The position numbers and the translations under genes were made by a program. Shown here one piece after another: positions 63,999 through 64,000 of a DNA stretch of 64,000 bases. Each line of letters begins with the position of its first letter. Positions within the stretch are counted from its first letter, which is position 1. Under the pieces are notes generated by a model. The model worked only from the letters and a program-made list of their open reading frames with translations. It was not told the origin of the DNA and did not search any database. Source of the DNA: Pseudomonas haemolytica (lineage in GTDB: Bacteria; Pseudomonadota; Gammaproteobacteria; Pseudomonadales; Pseudomonadaceae); assembly GCF_009659625.1 (NCBI RefSeq), contig NZ_VOIW01000003.1:186001-250000 (forward strand), given 5' to 3'.

Positions 63999-64000
63999 CC

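Overview
The window is about 64 kb of a high-GC gammaproteobacterial chromosome, almost certainly a Pseudomonas of the P. fluorescens group. The basis is the pstSCAB-phoU / response regulator / M23 peptidase / phoR-phoB / ubiA-ubiC / rubredoxin / HU gene order of Pseudomonas, REP-type inverted repeats with the core GTGGGAGGGGGCTTGCTCCC between genes, and PA-type AphA, GNAT and MocR families. No rRNA, tRNA, complete insertion sequence or CRISPR array was seen.

Layout. 1-1.06 kb: 3' end of the biotin-bearing subunit of pyruvate/oxaloacetate carboxylase. 1.1-4.5 kb: a small autotransporter gene, a fragment of a second autotransporter, and a hipA-hipB toxin-antitoxin pair preceded by four evenly spaced palindromes. 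4.5-7.9 kb: two GNAT acetyltransferases and a PaiB-like flavin protein, divergent from a MocR regulator that carries a tandem array of DnaA-box-like 12-mers. 7.9-12.5 kb: a 1544-residue dermonecrotic-toxin-like protein. 12.6-15.9 kb: acetylpolyamine deacetylase, a polyamine-binding protein and an AraC regulator. 16-20 kb: asparaginase, a sodium:amino-acid symporter and an outer-membrane porin.

20.5-36.1 kb: the most interesting block. Eighteen tightly packed minus-strand genes encode an ABC importer, an IclR regulator, a Rieske oxygenase with reductase, a flavin monooxygenase, a VOC dioxygenase-like protein, aldehyde dehydrogenase, a ThDP enzyme, two SDRs, an aspartate-dehydrogenase-like protein, RidA, a cupin, a hydrolase and two small proteins. 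I could not assign the substrate; RidA and the dehydrogenase suggest a nitrogen-containing aromatic or heteroaromatic. KdgR-like palindromes (TGAAAC-N3-GTTTCA type) lie upstream of this operon and upstream of the separate porin gene, so the porin is probably part of the same regulon.

36.5-45 kb: aspartate ammonia-lyase with a divergent LysR regulator, purE-purK behind a strong intrinsic terminator, a small membrane stress protein, a DUF3299 protein, hexose-6-phosphate mutarotase, YciA thioesterase and an MHS-type transporter. 45-58.5 kb: the phosphate regulon (pstS, pstC, pstA, pstB, phoU, phoR, phoB) with three visible Pho boxes, plus a response regulator, a HigBA-like toxin-antitoxin pair, an M23 peptidase and a CorC/HlyC-type membrane protein. 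58.6-62.6 kb: a small secreted protein, ubiA/ubiC, rubredoxin and its reductase, and HU. 62.8-64 kb: an AT-richer orphan gene with Ser/Thr/Gly repeats.
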